Made by a program: the position numbers and the translations under genes. A stretch of 9,488 nucleotides of DNA from an uncultured Bacteroidales bacterium. GTDB lineage: Bacteria > Bacteroidota > Bacteroidia > Bacteroidales > Muribaculaceae. Each line of letters begins with the position of its first letter. The stretch's first letter is position 1. The DNA is taken from NCBI GenBank assembly GCA_900554345.1, contig USHH01000073.1, forward strand, positions 1 to 9,488, given 5' to 3'. Of the stretch, positions 7,214 through 9,488 are shown piece by piece. The notes below the pieces were generated by a model. That model did no database searches and was not told where the DNA came from. It saw nothing but the letters and a program-made list of their open reading frames with translations.

Positions 7214-7221
7214 TATATTTG
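7214..7221 (+). promoter_or_regulatory. -7 promoter element for the secreted protein gene
   Basis: TATATTTG is a full match to the Bacteroidota -7 consensus TAnnTTTG, in AT-rich surroundings. No convincing -33 TTG lies 19-21 nt upstream; TAGTGTAG at 7191-7198 is the nearest. The transcript would start near 7228. The ATGTTAAA repeats lie 45-55 nt upstream of the element. Confidence 0.6.
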
Positions 7222-7356
7222 CCGCGTAATTTAAGACGCCCTGGTTTAATGATGCGTCATTTACTTGAATTATGATTCAGAAGAGTGTTAATCAATTTAA
7301 ATATGTAATCTTGGCAAATGCATGAATATGCCATTTTGCCACAAAAAGAGATGCTT

Positions 7357-8412
7357 ATGAAGAGAATCTTTACTACAGTAGCGCTTTCCCTCTGGGTAGC
7401 CTCCGGCGTGATCGCTTCGTCGGCCAACGTCGCTACCATCCGTGAAGGCAGGGTATGGGAGTATGTCTACTCTGAAAGTGGTGGAAGACCGACACTTCCG
7501 CAGTTCAATGGTCAGGAAAACTCTGCGATGTTCCGGATGTGGTTTGACGGTACGGAGATGCGCGACGGCGTGGAATACCATCGGCTGGTGGCTTCGGAGA
7601 CTATGGACATCTGGGGATACAACTACGACCGCGATACTCAGGAAATGATATTCCAGGGTCTGCAGACTATCCCCAACTGCAATCAGCAGGTCCGACTCCT
7701 GCGTGAGGACAACGGCAAGATTTATATGTATGTGGACTCTTCCGTCAACGACTTCTACGAGGCCGGACAGCATAAGGATGTCCTGCTTTACGACTTCTCA
7801 AAGAATGTAGGGGAATCGTATGAGACGATGTATTGCCTGCCGTATATCGGCGGTGGTGTTTTTTGGTATGATGAACGTGGTTATGATGCTCCAGCAAACT
7901 TTATGGACATCAAATCGACTGAGTATGTTACAATAGACGGTGAGGATTGTCTCTCTCAAACAGGAAAAATCAAGGATGAATTTGGATATGGTGATGGCTA
8001 TTGGGAGCCCGAATTCAATATGATCGAGGGCATTGGTCTGACCGGCCATGGCTATCTGCCGTTCCTCATGCTCGACCTCAGGGCTGCCTCCATATATTTC
8101 AACTACAAGCTCAACCGGGTCTACAATGCCGAAGGAGAGATCATCTACCGTGGCGAGGACATCGACACCTCGACCCTCTCCGTAGGCCGCGTCATGAACG
8201 ATGCCATAAGCCTGTCGTTTTCCAACGGTGCTGTCAGAGCAGCCGGAGCCGGTGAGGTGAGCCTCTCGCTCTATGATGTCAAGGGAAGCGTTGTGGCCAC
8301 CACCACAGCCTCGGACCGCGCCGAGATCGCTACCTCGATGCTGTCGCCCGGCGTCTACATCGCCGTCTGCAAGGCTGCCGGTGGCACCAAGACACTCCGC
8401 ATCATAATCTGA
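7357..8412 (+). CDS. Secreted protein of unknown function with type IX secretion C-terminal domain, 351 aa
   Basis: The N-terminus MKRIFTTVALSLWVASGVIA is a Sec signal peptide (basic n-region, hydrophobic core, likely cleavage around A-S-S-A), placing the product in the periplasm first. The last 75 or so residues form a T9SS sorting domain: an LSFSNGAVRA-type strand, then SLSLYDVKGSVVA, MLSPGVYIAVCKAAGG and a final KTLRIII. Such domains direct export across the outer membrane and are then removed or anchored. The middle region, rich in W, Y, D and E (GRVWEYVYSESGG, DGVEYHRLVASE, FEAGQ-like turns), is probably beta-rich. I do not recognise a catalytic family. I chose ATG 7357 because the signal peptide then begins MKR, after an A-rich GAG stretch. 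ATG at 7318 or 7351 would add a non-signal-like N-terminus. It appears monocistronic. Its 3' end is duplicated at 9364-9488. Confidence 0.85.
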   Translation: MKRIFTTVALSLWVASGVIASSANVATIREGRVWEYVYSESGGRPTLPQFNGQENSAMFRMWFDGTEMRDGVEYHRLVASETMDIWGYNYDRDTQEMIFQGLQTIPNCNQQVRLLREDNGKIYMYVDSSVNDFYEAGQHKDVLLYDFSKNVGESYETMYCLPYIGGGVFWYDERGYDAPANFMDIKSTEYVTIDGEDCLSQTGKIKDEFGYGDGYWEPEFNMIEGIGLTGHGYLPFLMLDLRAASIYFNYKLNRVYNAEGEIIYRGEDIDTSTLSVGRVMNDAISLSFSNGAVRAAGAGEVSLSLYDVKGSVVATTTASDRAEIATSMLSPGVYIAVCKAAGGTKTLRIII

Positions 8413-8432
8413 TACCTCCCTTCTATACATAT
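8308..8432 (+). repeat. Direct repeat copy A: 3' end of the T9SS-substrate gene plus 20 nt of 3' UTR
   Basis: This 125-bp stretch covers the last 34 sense codons of the secreted protein, its TGA and the next 20 nt. It recurs 1,056 bp downstream at 9364-9488 with seven differences. Copy A is part of the intact gene and is followed by the terminator. Confidence 0.95.
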
Positions 8433-8437
8433 CCCGG

Positions 8438-8470
8438 CCCCGGCCCGACCCCAGGCCGGGGTCGTTTTTT
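8438..8470 (+). terminator. Rho-independent terminator after the secreted protein gene
   Basis: Two alternative GC stems are possible: 8438-8445 with 8454-8461 (8 bp), or 8446-8452 with 8458-8464 (7 bp, loop AGGCC). T8465-8470 follows. The second fits the T-tract best. It isolates this gene from the acetyltransferase cassette. Confidence 0.88.
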
Positions 8471-8540
8471 AGATGATGCTTATGGCTGATGAGATAAACG
8501 GCAGTGAATAAAAACTTTTCGTTGGAATGGCTCGTTAAAA

Positions 8541-8573
8541 TTATGTGGATATCAAAAATGTTTACTATCTTTG
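8541..8573 (+). promoter_or_regulatory. Promoter of the small ORF/GNAT cassette
   Basis: TATCTTTG (8566-8573) matches TAnnTTTG fully. The -33 region is weak (TTATGTGG at 8541-8548). The transcription start should fall near 8580, so the leader before ATG 8593 is only about a dozen nt. The cassette therefore has its own promoter, independent of the upstream gene, which ends in a terminator. Confidence 0.7.
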
Positions 8574-8592
8574 CGAATAAAACAATTGAAGA

Positions 8593-8790
8593 ATGATACG
8601 TTCAATACCAAATCCCCCTATGGATCGAGAGGATGTCGCTCGTTTCCGTCGCAACTTGGAGCAACATCTCCGAGGGGATTTTAGTGCAGAAGAACGACAT
8701 CGCATTGAAGAGCACAAGGCTTGGACAGAAGCAATTACCAAACGAATAACGGCCAACTGCGGTGGCAAAAACCCTATACTCGGATACTGA
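8593..8790 (+). CDS. Small charged protein of unknown family, 65 aa, antitoxin candidate
   Basis: I do not recognise the family. The protein is short and highly charged. Residues about 10-28 (MDREDVARFRRNLEQHLRG) and 31-54 (SAEERHRIEEHKAWTEAITKRITA) look like two amphipathic helices, followed by a Gly/Pro tail (CGGKNPILGY). No ribbon-helix-helix strand typical of DUF1778 antitoxins is obvious. It follows its own promoter directly. Its last 29 nt overlap the GTG start of the acetyltransferase, a tight coupling typical of antitoxin-toxin operons. ATG 8620 is an alternative start (56 aa) if the leader is longer. The antitoxin role is inferred from position, size and charge only. Confidence 0.65.
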   Translation: MIRSIPNPPMDREDVARFRRNLEQHLRGDFSAEERHRIEEHKAWTEAITKRITANCGGKNPILGY

Positions 8791-9325
8791 CCTCCAGATA
8801 AGGCTTATGACTGACGCGGACTATGAGAATATGTCTGCATTTTCATGTGGGGTCAGGGAACTCGATGACTTCTTCAGATACGAGGTCAAGGAGTGCGTGG
8901 AGCGTAAATACCTCTCAGCATATTGCGCGTTTACTGAATCGGATGGTATAGTGGCGGCGTTCACTCTAATGAATGATGCCATTATGATTGAATCGGAGGA
9001 TGAGAAAACGGACTTCTTTGATGACCTCAGATTGGGAGAAGATTCCTCTGTTGTTGATTTTTTCAAAAGGCAATCTTCATTTCCAGCCATCAATATAGGT
9101 CATTTAGGCACATCGGTTGATTTTCAAGACATTGGTATCGGAATGTATATCATCGAGTTCGTAGCCGGTACATTTTCTCAGTATCGACAGGCAGGATGTC
9201 AGTTTATTACCGTAGACGCGCTCAACAATCCACGTACTGTCAGTTTCTATTTGAATAATCAGTTCAATTTCCAGACTAACCACGATTTCTATTCGGCAAC
9301 CAGAAGAATGTACAGGATTCTTTAG
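8762..9325 (+). CDS. GNAT-family N-acetyltransferase, possible toxin of a two-gene module, 187 aa
   Basis: Transfers an acetyl group from acetyl-CoA to an amine; the substrate is not known here. The N-terminus LQIRLMTDADYENM is the first GNAT strand. F27-S-C-G30 followed by E33-L-D-D-F-F-R is the (F-x-[CS]-G-x3-LD-x-[FW]-[LF]) signature of TacT/AtaT-like and related stand-alone GNATs. Motif A is INIGHLGTSVDFQ122-D-I-G-I-G127, a Q-x-x-G-x-G acetyl-CoA pyrophosphate loop. Y163 in VSFYLNNQF is the likely general acid of motif B. I chose GTG 8762 because it includes the first strand, and an in-frame stop lies at 8747-8749. ATG 8807 (172 aa) would cut that strand. It overlaps the small ORF upstream. 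The gene is visibly more AT-rich than the glycogen and EF-G2 genes, suggesting acquisition. Toxicity, perhaps through aminoacyl-tRNA acetylation, is inference. A housekeeping acetyltransferase is the alternative. Confidence 0.85.
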   Translation: MAKTLYSDTDLQIRLMTDADYENMSAFSCGVRELDDFFRYEVKECVERKYLSAYCAFTESDGIVAAFTLMNDAIMIESEDEKTDFFDDLRLGEDSSVVDFFKRQSSFPAINIGHLGTSVDFQDIGIGMYIIEFVAGTFSQYRQAGCQFITVDALNNPRTVSFYLNNQFNFQTNHDFYSATRRMYRIL

Positions 9326-9363
9326 TGAGAATACAGACCCAGTATGGCTTGGCCATACCTTCC

Positions 9364-9468
9364 GCTTCGGAGCGTGCAGAGATCGCTACTTCCATGCTGT
9401 CGCCCGGCGTCTACATCGCCGTCTGCAAGGCTACCGGTGGCACCAAGACACTCCGCATCATAATCTGA
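9364..9468 (+). pseudogene. Truncated copy of a T9SS C-terminal domain (last 34 codons only)
   Basis: Frame 1 reads A-S-E-R-A-E-I-A-T-S-M, then LSPGVYIAVCKATGGTKT, then LRIII and TGA at 9466-9468. This is nearly the same as the end of the secreted protein at 8308-8412, with D to E and A to T changes. Weak similarity may reach back to about 9346. Upstream the frame runs only to a stop at 9277-9279, within the acetyltransferase gene, with no ATG and no signal peptide. A GTG at 9325 would give just 47 aa. It is best read as the 3' remnant of a second, paralogous T9SS-substrate gene whose 5' part is missing. Confidence 0.8.
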
Positions 9469-9488
9469 TACCTCCCTTCTATACATAT
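9364..9488 (+). repeat. Direct repeat copy B, mosaic identity to 8308-8432, running off the window edge
   Basis: The copy has 118 of 125 identical positions. The first 30 nt hold six differences (9366, 9372, 9375, 9378, 9390, 9393), all at third codon positions. The remaining 95 nt hold one (9433), and identity continues through the stop and 20 nt of 3' UTR to the last base of the window. The true repeat may be longer and may include a second terminator. Confidence 0.95.

Larger units (their letters stand above)
7041..7356. other. 316-bp intergenic region between the EF-G2 gene and the secreted protein gene
   Basis: It contains the hairpin at 7088-7113, an AT-rich run with direct repeats of ATGTTAAA at 7161-7168 and 7172-7179 and a further GTTAA at 7183-7187, a -7 promoter element at 7214-7221, and a leader of about 130 nt. 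I see no RNA gene or further ORF with support. Confidence 0.6.

Noticed and set aside
7318..7356. Upstream ATG for the secreted protein gene (364 aa)
   Set aside because: It would put 13 non-signal residues, including acidic ones, before the MKR signal peptide start.
8413..9363. Insertion sequence or integron cassette carrying the GNAT
   Set aside because: There is no transposase or integrase, no terminal inverted repeats and no attC-like structure. Only the T9SS-tail direct repeat is visible.
8308..9488. The 1,056-bp offset between repeats equals the length of the secreted protein gene, suggesting whole-gene tandem duplication
   Set aside because: The DNA between the repeats is a promoter, small ORF and GNAT cassette with no similarity to the gene body, so the equal length appears to be coincidence.
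1..9488. CRISPR arrays, tRNA or rRNA genes
   Set aside because: No regularly spaced repeats, cloverleaf-like segments or rRNA signatures were seen in the intergenic stretches on either strand.

Overview
The window looks like a chromosomal segment of a Bacteroidales gut bacterium, with a Muribaculaceae-like flavour. The evidence is four-fold: matches to the Bacteroidota promoter -7 element TAnnTTTG, a secreted protein with a type IX secretion C-terminal domain, a GT3 (eukaryote-type) glycogen synthase beside a DUF3417-type glucan phosphorylase, and an EF-G2-type elongation factor paralogue with altered GTPase motifs. The core genes are GC-rich. The genus cannot be named from sequence reading alone.

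Layout. Bases 1-87 are the last 28 codons of ssb, recognised by the acidic DDLPF tail and closed by a strong terminator (136-181). A promoter (261-291) and a leader of roughly 140 nt precede a two-gene glycogen operon: GT3 glycogen synthase (437-2125), then GT35 alpha-glucan phosphorylase (2131-4695), 5 nt apart and followed by a 15-bp terminator hairpin (4723-4759). Next comes a 22-bp core palindrome of CRP-family shape (4763-4784), a likely leader hairpin (4829-4850) and the EF-G2-like gene (4884-7040). After a GC hairpin (7088-7113) and a TAnnTTTG promoter lies a secreted T9SS-substrate protein of unknown function (7357-8412) with its own terminator. The last kilobase is more AT-rich. It carries a promoter, a 65-codon ORF and an overlapping GNAT acetyltransferase, together resembling a toxin-antitoxin pair. 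It ends in a truncated second copy of the T9SS gene's 3' end (9364-9488).

How the genes fit together. Synthase and phosphorylase make and degrade storage glucan from one transcript. The neighbouring EF-G2-like factor belongs to a family reported in Bacteroides as a translation factor without GTPase activity, induced on carbon limitation through the CRP-like regulator Cur. The palindrome upstream of this gene is therefore a concrete candidate operator, and the neighbourhood can be read as a carbon-storage and starvation-survival locus (inference). The 3' part looks like a recombining site: a GNAT cassette lies between a complete T9SS gene and a 125-bp mosaic direct repeat of that gene's tail.
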